From Sporomusa malonica (GTDB taxonomy: Bacteria; Bacillota; Negativicutes; Sporomusales; Sporomusaceae), in the NCBI RefSeq assembly GCF_900176355.1, contig NZ_FWXI01000032.1:1-37112 (forward strand): 37,112 nt of DNA, in the 5' to 3' direction. Shown in pieces: positions 1 through 8,234 of this stretch; position 1 is the first letter of the stretch, and the number at the start of each line of letters is the position of its first letter. Below the pieces are notes generated by a model that saw only the letters and a list, made by a program, of their open reading frames with translations, was not told the origin of the DNA and ran no database searches. The translations under genes and the position numbers were made by a program.

Positions 1-2
1 GC

Positions 3-335
3 CAACTGGGGCAAGCCGACCCCATGGCTGAGCACCGGTTAATCCCCTCAGCCCGGTTAGTCTCACGCCTGAACCTACAGCCGTGGTATCCGCCAGATGC
101 ACCACTACAGCCAGACCTCTATCAGCCGCAGCAGGTCACCATTCCCCTGCGTCAGCATATTGGGGCGCCGTCAGTCCCTGTTGTCAAGGAAGGTGACGGA
201 GTTACCACAGGACAATTGATCGCTGAGCTGCCGGCCGGCGCCTTAGGAGCCCCGGTTCATGCCAGCATCACCGGCATTGTTACCCAGGTATCATCACAGG
301 CAATTACCATTCGAAAAGGGAGTGGCTCCGCATGA
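3..335 (+). CDS. pduS: PduS-like cobalamin reductase, C-terminal part (5' end outside window)
   Basis: The reading frame is open from the first complete codon at base 3, so this is the 3' end of a longer gene; about 110 residues are visible. The segment PLRQHIGAPSVPVVKEGD followed by AELPAGALGAPVHASITG is the barrel-sandwich (biotinyl/RnfC-like) repeat that ends PduS and RnfC proteins. PduS is an Fe-S flavoprotein that reduces cobalamin for diol dehydratase inside the propanediol-utilisation microcompartment. The identification is supported by the next three genes, which follow the Salmonella order pduS-T-U-V. The stop codon overlaps the pduT start as ATGA, indicating translational coupling. 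An RnfC-type subunit is the alternative, but its neighbours would differ. Confidence 0.8.
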   Translation, partial: QLGQADPMAEHRLIPSARLVSRLNLQPWYPPDAPLQPDLYQPQQVTIPLRQHIGAPSVPVVKEGDGVTTGQLIAELPAGALGAPVHASITGIVTQVSSQAITIRKGSGSA

Positions 336-880
336 TTAATGCAATTGGCATCGTTGAGTTTACCAGTATCGCCAAAGGAATTGAGGCCTCTGATATCATG
401 GCCAAGACGGCTGACGTGACACTGCTGGTGGCGAAGCACCTGTGCCCGGGAAAGTATATGGTACTCGTCAGCGGGGATGTCTCGTCAGTCAGACAGTCGA
501 TCACTGCCGGGATTGACATGGGGGCGCAGCACACAGTGGATCACTTTGTCATCCCGAATGTGCATCCGTCCATATTGCCAGCCATCGGCGGCGGCAATGA
601 CTTAACCAATGTCAAGTCCATTGGCATTATTGAGACCTATAGCGTGGCGGCGTCGATTGAGGCCACCGATGTGGCTGTCAAAAACGCTTCAGTCATCCCG
701 GTCAGGCTGCATATGGCATTTGGCATCGGGGGAAAAAGCTACAGTATCGTGACCGGTGATGTAGCAGCCGTCAAAGCGGCTGTGGCTGCCGGCAGTGAAC
801 TGGCAGCCAGCAAAGGGATGCTGGTCTATAGCACCGTCATTCCCCGTCCTAATCAACAGGTAATTGACAGCTTTAAGTGA
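332..880 (+). CDS. pduT: PduT-type tandem BMC-domain shell protein with Fe-S cysteine
   Basis: This 182-residue protein contains two BMC domains in tandem, roughly residues 3-88 and 95-180. Each starts with an IGIVE/IGIIE strand and has the alanine-rich helices of microcompartment shell proteins. Proteins of this design form pseudohexameric trimers. In Citrobacter PduT a [4Fe-4S] cluster sits in the central pore on Cys38; here Cys also falls at residue 38 (HLCPGK), so the cluster is likely present and could pass electrons across the shell to PduS. The ATG overlaps the pduS stop by four bases. Length matches the family (about 184). The encapsulated enzyme is not in the window, so the substrate (1,2-propanediol or another) is inferred from the pdu-like order only. 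Confidence 0.92.
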   Translation: MINAIGIVEFTSIAKGIEASDIMAKTADVTLLVAKHLCPGKYMVLVSGDVSSVRQSITAGIDMGAQHTVDHFVIPNVHPSILPAIGGGNDLTNVKSIGIIETYSVAASIEATDVAVKNASVIPVRLHMAFGIGGKSYSIVTGDVAAVKAAVAAGSELAASKGMLVYSTVIPRPNQQVIDSFK

Positions 881-906
881 ATAAATCGGAAGGCAGGTGA
901 CCGGGA

Positions 907-1251
907 ATGACTACAGGACAAAAACAGCGAATGATTCAAGAATATGTTCCAGGCAAACAGGTAACCATGGCTCATATCCTGCCTAATCCGCAAGGTGGCT
1001 TGCATGAGCGTCTGGGGATTGGCGGTGACGGAGCCTTGGGCATCATGACAATTACCCCCAGCGAGGCAGCCATTATTGCCGCCGATGCTGCCGTAAAGGC
1101 AGGCAATATTGAAATCGGGTTTGTTGACCGGTTTACCGGCTCGCTCGTACTGACCGGAAATGTAGCCGATGTTGAAGCGGCTGTCCGGGCGGCCGTCAAT
1201 ACGCTTGTCAACATATTAGGATTTTCGGCAGCAGAAGTGACACGGAGTTGA
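907..1251 (+). CDS. pduU: PduU/EutS-type circularly permuted BMC shell protein
   Basis: The 114-residue product has an N-terminal extension (residues 1-20) followed by a BMC fold in permuted order, with LGIGGDGALGIMTITPSEAA as the core. This is the size and pattern of PduU and EutS, hexameric shell proteins whose N-terminal strands make a small beta-barrel that caps one face of the pore. A purine-rich ribosome site (GGCAGGTGA) precedes the ATG. It lies 26 bp after pduT and 2 bp before pduV. PduU and EutS cannot be separated on sequence alone; the pduS-T-U-V order favours PduU. Confidence 0.88.
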   Translation: MTTGQKQRMIQEYVPGKQVTMAHILPNPQGGLHERLGIGGDGALGIMTITPSEAAIIAADAAVKAGNIEIGFVDRFTGSLVLTGNVADVEAAVRAAVNTLVNILGFSAAEVTRS

Positions 1252-1253
1252 CG

Positions 1254-1712
1254 ATGAAAAGCAAGATATTACTGATTGGCGGTGTCGGAGCCGGCAAAAC
1301 GACCTTAAAACAAAAATTATTAAACCAATCCTTGATCTATCTAAAAACACAGGCATTAGATTACTCCAGTATTTTTATAGATTGTCCTGGTGAATATTTG
1401 GAAATACCCCGCCACTACCATGTGTTGATTGATGCCGGGGCTCGTGCCGTTGAAGTCTGGGCCTTGCATGACGCAACCCGCCGAAACTGTCCTTTTCCGC
1501 CTAAGTTTGCCACGGCTTTCCGCAGGCCGGTTATTGGGATTGTTTCTAAAATAGATCATCTCGATGCTTGCCCGGATATTGCCGAAAGCAATCTGCGTAA
1601 AGCCGGTATTACTGGCCGGATATATCATGTGTCTGCCAAAGAGGGCAGCGGCATACCAGAGCTTGCATTGCATATGTCAAGTTTGGTGAGTCCAAATTGT
1701 CCGGATTCATGA
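1254..1712 (+). CDS. pduV: PduV/EutP-family small GTPase-like protein
   Basis: A 152-residue P-loop protein of the EutP/PduV family. Visible motifs are the Walker A/G1 loop GGVGAGKTT near residue 10, the G3-like DCPGEY and the G4-like SKID. PduV of Salmonella binds the outer face of the microcompartment and has been linked to its movement; EutP has been reported to have acetate kinase-like activity in some species, so the biochemical role is open. I place the start at ATG 1254 because GGAG at 1244-1247 is spaced six bases from it; a TTG two codons earlier would overlap the pduU stop. It is the last gene before a hairpin at 1722-1751. Confidence 0.88.
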   Translation: MKSKILLIGGVGAGKTTLKQKLLNQSLIYLKTQALDYSSIFIDCPGEYLEIPRHYHVLIDAGARAVEVWALHDATRRNCPFPPKFATAFRRPVIGIVSKIDHLDACPDIAESNLRKAGITGRIYHVSAKEGSGIPELALHMSSLVSPNCPDS

Positions 1713-1721
1713 AGTAAAGAA

Positions 1722-1751
1722 AGGGCTGATCTATTTAAGTAGGTCAGCCCT
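1722..1751 (+). terminator. Hairpin after the microcompartment operon
   Basis: A 12-bp stem (AGGGCTGATCTA against TAGGTCAGCCCT, one G-U pair) with a six-base loop lies 10 bp after the pduV stop. There is no T-run behind it, so it may be a weak or processing hairpin rather than a full intrinsic terminator. Confidence 0.55.
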
Positions 1752-1792
1752 CGGGATTACAAATAAATTATGGTTAAAGGAGGTTGTGGCAA

Positions 1793-2191
1793 GTGTATAA
1801 ACTACTTGTCGTAGATGATGAACAACTGGAGCGGCAGGCCATTCGCTTTATTGTCGATAGGAATTGTCCGGATATATCAATTGTGGGTGAAGCGAGTGAT
1901 GGCTTGCTGGCTGTGCAACTTGCAGCTCGGGTACAACCTGATATTATTCTAATGGATATTAAGATGCCTAAGATGAATGGTTTGGATGCTGCTAAACGAA
2001 TACGTGACATATTACCGGAAACTAAAATAATTATGTTAACTGCAAGCGGCAATTCTAACTATATAAAAGAAGCTGCCCAATTGGGCGTAGCCGAGTATAT
2101 ACTGAAACCTGTCCGGCCTGATAAATTAGTACATATTTTACATGGTATTTCGGCACAAGTAGTGAAGTTAAGGCAATCTATGGCCCTTTAA
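1793..2191 (+). CDS. Stand-alone response-regulator receiver protein
   Basis: This 132-residue protein is a single receiver domain with no output domain. The acidic pair is D8/D9, the phosphoacceptor D55 lies in IILMDIKMP, the switch Thr is T83 and the conserved Lys is K105 in ILKP, so all catalytic residues are intact. The sequence resembles the N-terminal half of AraC-type YesN regulators, but a stop follows the fifth helix. I chose GTG 1793 because AAAGGAGG at 1776-1783 is nine bases upstream; a TTG at 1784 directly abuts the ribosome site. It may pass signals by protein contact, like CheY or Spo0F. No kinase adjoins it; its partner is unknown. Confidence 0.85.
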   Translation: MYKLLVVDDEQLERQAIRFIVDRNCPDISIVGEASDGLLAVQLAARVQPDIILMDIKMPKMNGLDAAKRIRDILPETKIIMLTASGNSNYIKEAAQLGVAEYILKPVRPDKLVHILHGISAQVVKLRQSMAL

Positions 2192-2217
2192 CAGGATTTT
2201 AAAGGGGGATTTTTATC

Positions 2218-3018
2218 TTGCGTTTATTGGCTGATTCGCACGTGCACACGAAATTTTCGGCAGATGCAAAAGACGATATGTTTGATATGTGCAAAACTGC
2301 TGTTGATAGAGGTTTGAGCTATATTTGCTTTACAGAGCATGTTGATTACAACCAATTTGATGCTAGTTACCACTATTTTAATTATGATAAATACTCGGAT
2401 GCGATTGAACGTGCTAGAGAAAAGTTTGGGGATAAAATTCAGGTTCTATCAGGAATTGAATTTGGCGAGCCGCACGTTTATCAAAAAGAATTTGAAAAAA
2501 TGTTAAGCAATAAATTTGATGTAGTAATGGCAGCTATTCATTATATAGGGAGAGACAAAGTTGGTGTCCACTGGGTTGACGGAACCTATGAATATGATCA
2601 CGTTTTATTCAAGGACTATACGAATGAGAGAATTTTTCATGAGTATTATGAAGAATTGCTCCAGGTTGTTAAATTGGGTGGTTTCGATGTACTGGCCCAC
2701 TTGGATAATCCCAAAAGATATCTGAAAGAATCGGGCCATGAAGAAGAAATAATTGGTGAGATTGTACATGAACTTGTAAATGCGGGCATTGCCATTGAAA
2801 TAAATACATCCCCTTTGCGAAGAGGATATCATGAATGTACACCTGATTTTGAAATATTGAAACAGTATCTTGATTTTGGCGGAACCCGCGTTTCAATTGG
2901 TTCGGATGCGCACTGCTGCAGGGAAGTTGCCATGAACTTTGATTATGCGGTTAATTTGGTGAGAGAGCATAAAGCGACTTTAGGGATTTTTAAAAATCGA
3001 TGCTTTATTACTATCTAA
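2218..3018 (+). CDS. PHP-family phosphoesterase, HisJ (histidinol-phosphatase)-like
   Basis: A 266-residue PHP-domain hydrolase. The metal-binding motifs appear in family order: DSHVHT near the N-terminus, TEHVD, GIEFG, AAIHY, AHLDNP, EINTS and the C-terminal IGSDAH. These ligands build the trinuclear metal site of HisJ-type histidinol phosphatases (histidine biosynthesis, histidinol phosphate to histidinol). No other his gene is nearby, and a second homologue lies at 5741-6508, so at least one copy may act on another phosphate ester. The start is TTG 2218, preceded by AAAGGGGG at a normal distance. Bases are more A/T-rich than in the microcompartment genes by eye. Confidence 0.85.
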   Translation: MRLLADSHVHTKFSADAKDDMFDMCKTAVDRGLSYICFTEHVDYNQFDASYHYFNYDKYSDAIERAREKFGDKIQVLSGIEFGEPHVYQKEFEKMLSNKFDVVMAAIHYIGRDKVGVHWVDGTYEYDHVLFKDYTNERIFHEYYEELLQVVKLGGFDVLAHLDNPKRYLKESGHEEEIIGEIVHELVNAGIAIEINTSPLRRGYHECTPDFEILKQYLDFGGTRVSIGSDAHCCREVAMNFDYAVNLVREHKATLGIFKNRCFITI

Positions 3019-3095
3019 AATTAAATATTGACGGTGTGCAAGATGAGGATTTGCTAAATATAATCAAAACGATCCCCCGTATTAAATTTAGGTAA
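3000..3095 (+). CDS. Possible 31-residue ORF overlapping the end of the PHP gene
   Basis: In another frame, ATG 3000 opens a 31-codon ORF that overlaps the last 19 bases of the PHP gene and ends at TAA 3093. The product begins MLYYYLKLNIDGVQDEDL and ends in a lysine/arginine-rich stretch; its acidic-helix then basic-strand pattern looks protein-like, comparable with the end of a small alpha/beta domain. The ribosome site (AGGGA, about 14 bases away) is poor. It may be a real coupled small protein, a remnant of a decayed gene, or chance. Confidence 0.2.
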   Translation: MLYYYLKLNIDGVQDEDLLNIIKTIPRIKFR

Positions 3096-3179
3096 ATAAA
3101 GTAAATTCAGGGATTTATCTAAAGGAAATTGTGGAAATATGGCCAATATACTATATAGCTCAGGAAAGGAAGTGGCTTT

Positions 3180-5228
3180 ATGAAGCAGATAAGCATACGT
3201 ACGAAGACGTTGCTGGCTATTATGCCGTTACTTTTGTTGGTTATGATAACCCTATCCTGGATTAGTTATCACTATTCACACCAAATCATTGAGACCGAGC
3301 TTAATAAGCAAATGGTACTACAGTTGAATGTTACTTTAGAGGGATTCCGGACTCACCTAAACAGTCACAAGGCCATAGGTGAGGCTCTTGCCCGTTTTAG
3401 CGACAAGGGCGGTACTAGCATTAGCAAAGCTCAATATGCCGAATTTCTCAAAAGCGTCATTACTTCCAATCCGTTAACGCTAGGGGCAGGTATCTGGTTT
3501 GAACCTTTCCAGTATAAAGCCGACATGCAGTATTTCGGGCCTTATGCCTATAAAGAAAAAGGTCAAATCGTGTATACCGAAGACTACGAAAAGCCTGACT
3601 ACAATTATCCAGGTCAGGATTGGTACAAGCTTGCTACCAATACCACTCAACCGGTCGTGTGGAGTGCCCCTTTTTATGATGAATTAACAAAAATCACAAT
3701 GATCACGGCTTCAGCTCCTTTTTATGGGGAGAACAAGAAGCTTATGGGAATGGCTACAGCCGATCTGGATATTAGTGAATTGCAAAACGCAGTGGCTCAA
3801 ACCAAAGTGGGTGAGAATGGATGGGCGTTCTTATTAGATAAGGATGGCACCTATATGTCAGATCGTGATCCTGCAAAAAACATGAAGACAAAGATAACCG
3901 AAGATTCCAACCCCAGTCTGGCTGAGGTAGGAAAAGAAGTTTTAAAGAGCAAACAGGGGCGTACCCTATTTACCAATGGCAGCAAACAATATCTCCTGTA
4001 TTATGCGCAATTGCCGGAAACCGGGTGGATTCTTGCTTTAGCCATGCCGGCAGAGGAATTATACACCCCGCTAAATAATTTGCTAGTACGCCAAATAACA
4101 GTAGCGCTAGTCGCAATTGTGCTGGTATTTATAGGAATTATATTATATGCACGTTTTATCACTCAAAACATTAGCGAGGTAAAACGCATATCTGCTCTCA
4201 TGGCAGAAGGCAATCTACGTCAGGAAATGATGGTTAATTCCCGCGATGAGTTTGGCCAGATGGGCCAGAACTTCAATAGCATGATTATAAACTTACGCAA
4301 GCTGCTGCATAAAATAATCGATAACTCCCAACAAGTAGCAGCCTCTTCCGAACAACTTACCGCCAGTGCCCAACAAACGGCTAAGGCCACAGAGCATATT
4401 GCGATCACTATTCAGGATATTGCAAGCTCGATGGAAAACCAAACAGGGTATGCCGGACAAACTACTGACTCAGTAAATGAAATATCGGCTAAAATTTTCA
4501 ACGTTAATAGCGATATGCAGGTAGTTACTGACATGACACTAAAAACGGCTCAAAAGGCGGTGGAAGGCTACAAAGTTATAAGCCATGCGATCAATCATAT
4601 GGATACAATTAGCGAAAAGGTGGGTACTGCTACCGGCGTAGTTAATGTACTGGGAGATAAATCCCGCGAAATAGATAAGATTAGTTCACTCATCACTAAT
4701 ATTGCCGGTCAGACAAACCTGTTGGCTCTGAATGCTGCCATTGAAGCAGCCCGCGCCGGCGAACAAGGTAAAGGATTCGCGGTGGTTGCAGATGAGGTTC
4801 GTAAACTGGCAGAGCAGTCAGAAGTAGCGGCCAAACAAATAAGTATTATCATCTCTGAGATTCAAAAAGAAACTGGAAAAGCTGTTCAAATTATGAGCGA
4901 AAGTACGAATTCTGTGCAGAACGGTATTGGTCTATTTACCCAAACAAAGAGTACTTTTGAAGAGATTCAAGAAGCAATTCAGACAGTTTCCAACCAATCT
5001 CATAGCATTGCCCAAACAATCGCCGGTATTTCCCAAGGTACTGCTCAAATCGTCAATTCGGTCCAGGGTATAGCCAATTCAACTACCGAAACCAGTGCCA
5101 GCATTCAAAACGTTGCCGCATCTACTGAAGAGCAAACTGCATCCATGGAAGAAATTCAAGCTGCTGCCGCAATGTTGGCCACTTTGGCAAACGAACTAGA
5201 TGAAGCAATTAACCGCTTCCAAGTTTAA
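3180..5228 (+). CDS. Methyl-accepting chemotaxis protein with periplasmic dCache sensor
   Basis: A 682-residue chemoreceptor. The first membrane helix is about residues 10-30 (LLLLVMITLSW), followed by an extracytoplasmic double-Cache domain (about 40-290, with YTEDYEKPDYNYPGQDWYK and DLDISELQ typical of dCache), a second helix near 300-325, a HAMP segment, and the long coiled-coil signalling domain. The hairpin tip QTNLLALNAAIEAARAGEQG that contacts CheA and CheW is fully conserved. There is no C-terminal CheR-binding pentapeptide. dCache receptors commonly bind amino acids, amines or organic acids; the ligand cannot be read here. GGAAAGGAAGTGG supplies the ribosome site, and a strong terminator follows. 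Confidence 0.93.
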   Translation: MKQISIRTKTLLAIMPLLLLVMITLSWISYHYSHQIIETELNKQMVLQLNVTLEGFRTHLNSHKAIGEALARFSDKGGTSISKAQYAEFLKSVITSNPLTLGAGIWFEPFQYKADMQYFGPYAYKEKGQIVYTEDYEKPDYNYPGQDWYKLATNTTQPVVWSAPFYDELTKITMITASAPFYGENKKLMGMATADLDISELQNAVAQTKVGENGWAFLLDKDGTYMSDRDPAKNMKTKITEDSNPSLAEVGKEVLKSKQGRTLFTNGSKQYLLYYAQLPETGWILALAMPAEELYTPLNNLLVRQITVALVAIVLVFIGIILYARFITQNISEVKRISALMAEGNLRQEMMVNSRDEFGQMGQNFNSMIINLRKLLHKIIDNSQQVAASSEQLTASAQQTAKATEHIAITIQDIASSMENQTGYAGQTTDSVNEISAKIFNVNSDMQVVTDMTLKTAQKAVEGYKVISHAINHMDTISEKVGTATGVVNVLGDKSREIDKISSLITNIAGQTNLLALNAAIEAARAGEQGKGFAVVADEVRKLAEQSEVAAKQISIIISEIQKETGKAVQIMSESTNSVQNGIGLFTQTKSTFEEIQEAIQTVSNQSHSIAQTIAGISQGTAQIVNSVQGIANSTTETSASIQNVAASTEEQTASMEEIQAAAAMLATLANELDEAINRFQV

Positions 5229-5255
5229 TTAAGCTTAGCAACATTTGTAATCCGC

Positions 5256-5305
5256 AAAAAAAAGTAGTCCGTATCACATAAAAGTGGTACGGACTTACTT
5301 TTTTT
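5256..5305. terminator. Bidirectional intrinsic terminator
   Basis: An 11-bp stem (GTCCGTATCAC with GTGGTACGGAC, one G-U) is flanked by an A8 run on the left and a T8 run on the right, so it can end both the chemoreceptor transcript (plus) and the VOC gene transcript (minus). Confidence 0.88.
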
Positions 5306-5328
5306 CAGCTTTAGCAGCGCGTAACTAT

Positions 5329-5736
5329 TTACTTCTTAAATGAGTCGTAAACTACTTGATACTCAGGCGTTGGTGGAATGGATTTGTAAATATACACATG
5401 AACACCATTCGGATCATTGGCAACAAAACTGCGCTCACCCCAAGGCTTATTCATGAGATCCTGGCAGATTTTAACTTCAGCCGCTTTCAGCCGCTGATAT
5501 TCTGCGTCAACATCATCGACCTCAAAGGAAATAATAATGCCAGAGCCATTGAAAAATTCGCCAGCATCCCGCTGCGGTTTAGTGAAGCTAATGCCAGCAG
5601 GCAGTCCTGGAGCAATGAGTTCAATATACCAGTCACTTTCATAAACCAATTCAAAATTAAAGTGACGGATATAAAACTCTTTGGATTCACTCAGTTTGTC
5701 AGTACTAATGGTAGTATCAATCCGTTTTATTTTCAT
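5329..5736 (-). CDS. VOC-superfamily (glyoxalase/bleomycin-resistance-like) protein
   Basis: A 135-residue protein with two beta-alpha-beta-beta-beta halves of the vicinal-oxygen-chelate fold. The first half starts IDTTISTDKLSESKEFY; the second has IIISFEVDDVDAEYQRL and ends FVANDPNGVHVYIYK, the usual final strand with DPNG. VOC proteins bind a metal or small ligand and act as glyoxalases, isomerases, dioxygenases or drug-binding proteins; the substrate cannot be assigned. Its ATG is four bases after the stop of the upstream PHP gene, so the two are translated from one message. Confidence 0.83.
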   Translation of the reverse strand: MKIKRIDTTISTDKLSESKEFYIRHFNFELVYESDWYIELIAPGLPAGISFTKPQRDAGEFFNGSGIIISFEVDDVDAEYQRLKAAEVKICQDLMNKPWGERSFVANDPNGVHVYIYKSIPPTPEYQVVYDSFKK

Positions 5737-5740
5737 AAAG

Positions 5741-6508
5741 CTACCTCCCCCATTCAGGTTTGCGCTGCTTAAAATAGACTACCCTTAACTTACATGCTTC
5801 TGCCATATCCTGAGCCAAACTTAAGTTACTGCCAATATTTTCTGGCTTGTGAGCGTCAGAACCAATGGTAACCATCCGCCCACCTAATTCATAAAACCGT
5901 TCGTAAATGGGAAACAGTCTGGCTGCTGCTTCCGGGCTTGTCAGACGGCGGGTATTAATCTCCATAGCTTTCTCTTTTTGAGCAGCAGTTTTTAGTATTG
6001 CGTCAATCCAATCGCTGAATTCATGATAATAAAGTTCCGGATCATCATAGCGGGCATACCGGGATATGTAGTCAATATGTCCCAAACTGTCGACAAAATC
6101 GTAACACTTCAGGCAGTCCAGCATCGCTTCAAAATAGCGCCGATATGTGTCGTGCTTGGTTCGTGAACGATAGAAGGCCTCCTGGTAGATCTCTATATTG
6201 TCAACAAAATGCATGGATCCAAGAACAAAATCAAAAAGATAATTATTAATGATATGCCGATTGTCTTCCAGACATTCGGTCCGCATCCCAACCTCTATGC
6301 CTAAGAGCAATTTATCGCTCCGGTATTTTGTATAGTCCTTAAAATATTGTTCGACATCTAAAGGAACGTCAGGCTCCGGGTGCGCCAGATCAATATGTTC
6401 GGTAATAGTGATGCCTAAGCCTAACTCGGCCGCACGGCTAATAGCCGTTTCAATAGCCATGTCAGAGTCGTCCGAATGACGAGTATGAATATGAGTGTCA
6501 AATAGCAC
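5741..6508 (-). CDS. PHP-family phosphoesterase, HisJ-like (second copy)
   Basis: A 255-residue PHP hydrolase with DTHIHTRHSDDSD at the N-terminus, TEHID, GIEVG, GSMHF, GHIDYISRYA, EINTR and the C-terminal IGSDAH. All metal ligands of the HisJ trinuclear site are in place. It is clearly related to, but diverged from, the protein at 2218-3018. Known members dephosphorylate histidinol phosphate; without a his operon the substrate is uncertain. It is the first gene of a two-gene minus-strand operon with the VOC protein and is divergent from glgA across about 170 bp. GGAGGCAGTTTTCGTG precedes the ATG. Confidence 0.85.
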   Translation of the reverse strand: MLFDTHIHTRHSDDSDMAIETAISRAAELGLGITITEHIDLAHPEPDVPLDVEQYFKDYTKYRSDKLLLGIEVGMRTECLEDNRHIINNYLFDFVLGSMHFVDNIEIYQEAFYRSRTKHDTYRRYFEAMLDCLKCYDFVDSLGHIDYISRYARYDDPELYYHEFSDWIDAILKTAAQKEKAMEINTRRLTSPEAAARLFPIYERFYELGGRMVTIGSDAHKPENIGSNLSLAQDMAEACKLRVVYFKQRKPEWGR

Positions 6509-6680
6509 GAAAACTGCCTCCTAATCAACAACAGAGATACTGTATAGTCTACATATATACCATTCTAATACAAAAATACCCAAACTACAAATATTGCTTT
6601 AAGGAATTATCAACTTACTGAACGGCAATACTTTAATCTTAGGAGCAGAACACGCAGAGAAAGGAACTGTGATAATACTA

Positions 6681-8234
6681 ATGGTTAAAGTACTGTTTGT
6701 AGCTGGCGAGGCTGCCCCATTTATTAAAACCGGGGGGCTTGGCGATGTTGTAGCTTCCCTGCCGAAAGAACTCAGGCAGCAGGGGATAGATGCCCGGATT
6801 ATTATTCCTAAATATGGCGCAATATCTGAAAAAATTAAAAATAGAATGACTACAAAAACTGCATTCCGCGTCCCCATGTCCTGGCGCCTACAGTACTGTG
6901 GTTTGGAAGAGCTTGAGCATGATGGCGTTCCCTTTTATTTTATCGATAATGAGTACTACTTCAAACGAGCCGGCATTTACGGTCATTATGATGATGCCGA
7001 GCGATATGCTTTTTTTAGCCGGGCTGTGCTGGAGGCTCTGCCGTATATGAACTTTCAGCCCCAGATCATTCACTGTCATGACTGGCATAGCGGTATGGTC
7101 AGTGTGTTCTTAACAGCTCACTACCGGTCTAACCCTTTTTACCAAAGAATCAGGACACTATTCACGATTCACAATCTAAAGTACCAAGGAGTCTTTTCAA
7201 AAGAGATCATGGTCAATCTGCTTGACTTGGGGTGGGAGTATTTCACGCCAAGCGGCGTTGAGTTTTATGATCAGGTTAACTTTATGAAAGGCGGACTTAT
7301 ATTTTCAGACTTACTCAATACTGTCAGTCCTACTTATGCCCATGAAATCCAACACGCCTATTTCGGCGAAAAGCTGGAAGGGGTATTGGCTAACCGCCGG
7401 TTAGACTTATCGGGGATAGTCAATGGTATTGATTATACTAACTATAATCCGGCGGTCGACCCCAGTCTATTTGTCAATTATGACTGGCAGACCAGAGCGC
7501 GAAAAAATAAGAATAAAGTTGAACTGCAAAAAATGTTAGGACTGACAGTAGCTGCAGACAAGCCGCTTTTATTCATGAATAGCCGCCTGATTGAGGCTAA
7601 GGGGCTGGATTTAGTTTTACGGGTATTAAATGAAATCCTTGCAAGCGACGCTCAGATGGTTATTTTAGGTCAAGGTGACGAACACTATCATCATACGCTG
7701 TGGCATGCTGCCTGGCTGCACCATGACCGATTAGCAGCTATCATCCCCTACCGCGAGGATATATCCCGCAAAGCGTATGCCGCATCAGATCTGTTTTTGA
7801 TGCCATCCCGGTATGAGCCATGCGGCATTGGCCAGCTGATCGCCATGCGCTACGGCAGTCTGCCTGTTGTCCGGGAGACTGGCGGCCTCAATGATACCGT
7901 TCTTTCCTATAACGAAAATACCGGCCAGGGTAATGGCTTCAGCTTTACCAATTACAATGCTCATGACCTCTTAGCTACGATCAGGCGGGCCATCAGTTTT
8001 TACCATAATAAAGAAGTCTGGAACAAGCTTACCGCCCGCGTTATGCGCACTGATAACAGCTGGCGCGTTTCGGCAGGTAAATACCGCGAACTATATAATA
8101 AGCTGTATGTCGAAGAATATATCTACAAAGGGGCTGCAGCTAGCCCGGAAACCATTCTCAGCCATACTGACTTAACTATTCCTGATGATATTGAACGATT
8201 AATTCCTGCACAGGAGGGTTCATATGCTCACTAA
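6681..8234 (+). CDS. glgA: Glycogen synthase (ADP-glucose type, GT5)
   Basis: A 517-residue GT-B glycosyltransferase that transfers glucose from ADP-glucose to the growing alpha-1,4-glucan. The ADP-glucose-binding KTGGLGDV lies near residue 15; the C-terminal half carries the EPCGIGQL and RETGGLNDTV motifs of GT5 synthases. Length is slightly above E. coli GlgA (477) because of a C-terminal tail. I favour ATG 6681 because the product then starts MVKVLFVAGEAAPF as in the family. A GTG at 6669 is in frame but only three bases from AAGGA, whereas ATG 6681 is 15 bases from it, so the start is not certain. The end overlaps glgP by 11 bp. No glgB, glgC or glgD genes are in the window. Confidence 0.93.
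   Translation: MVKVLFVAGEAAPFIKTGGLGDVVASLPKELRQQGIDARIIIPKYGAISEKIKNRMTTKTAFRVPMSWRLQYCGLEELEHDGVPFYFIDNEYYFKRAGIYGHYDDAERYAFFSRAVLEALPYMNFQPQIIHCHDWHSGMVSVFLTAHYRSNPFYQRIRTLFTIHNLKYQGVFSKEIMVNLLDLGWEYFTPSGVEFYDQVNFMKGGLIFSDLLNTVSPTYAHEIQHAYFGEKLEGVLANRRLDLSGIVNGIDYTNYNPAVDPSLFVNYDWQTRARKNKNKVELQKMLGLTVAADKPLLFMNSRLIEAKGLDLVLRVLNEILASDAQMVILGQGDEHYHHTLWHAAWLHHDRLAAIIPYREDISRKAYAASDLFLMPSRYEPCGIGQLIAMRYGSLPVVRETGGLNDTVLSYNENTGQGNGFSFTNYNAHDLLATIRRAISFYHNKEVWNKLTARVMRTDNSWRVSAGKYRELYNKLYVEEYIYKGAAASPETILSHTDLTIPDDIERLIPAQEGSYAH

Noticed and set aside
1356..1673. Minus-strand ORF of 105 codons inside pduV
   Set aside because: It is fully antisense to a well-supported gene and lacks a ribosome site or recognisable domain.
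3115..3160. Sigma-28-like motif (TAAA ... GCCAATAT) before the chemoreceptor
   Set aside because: The two parts are 18 bp apart instead of about 15 and the -10 differs from GCCGATAA, so I do not call it.
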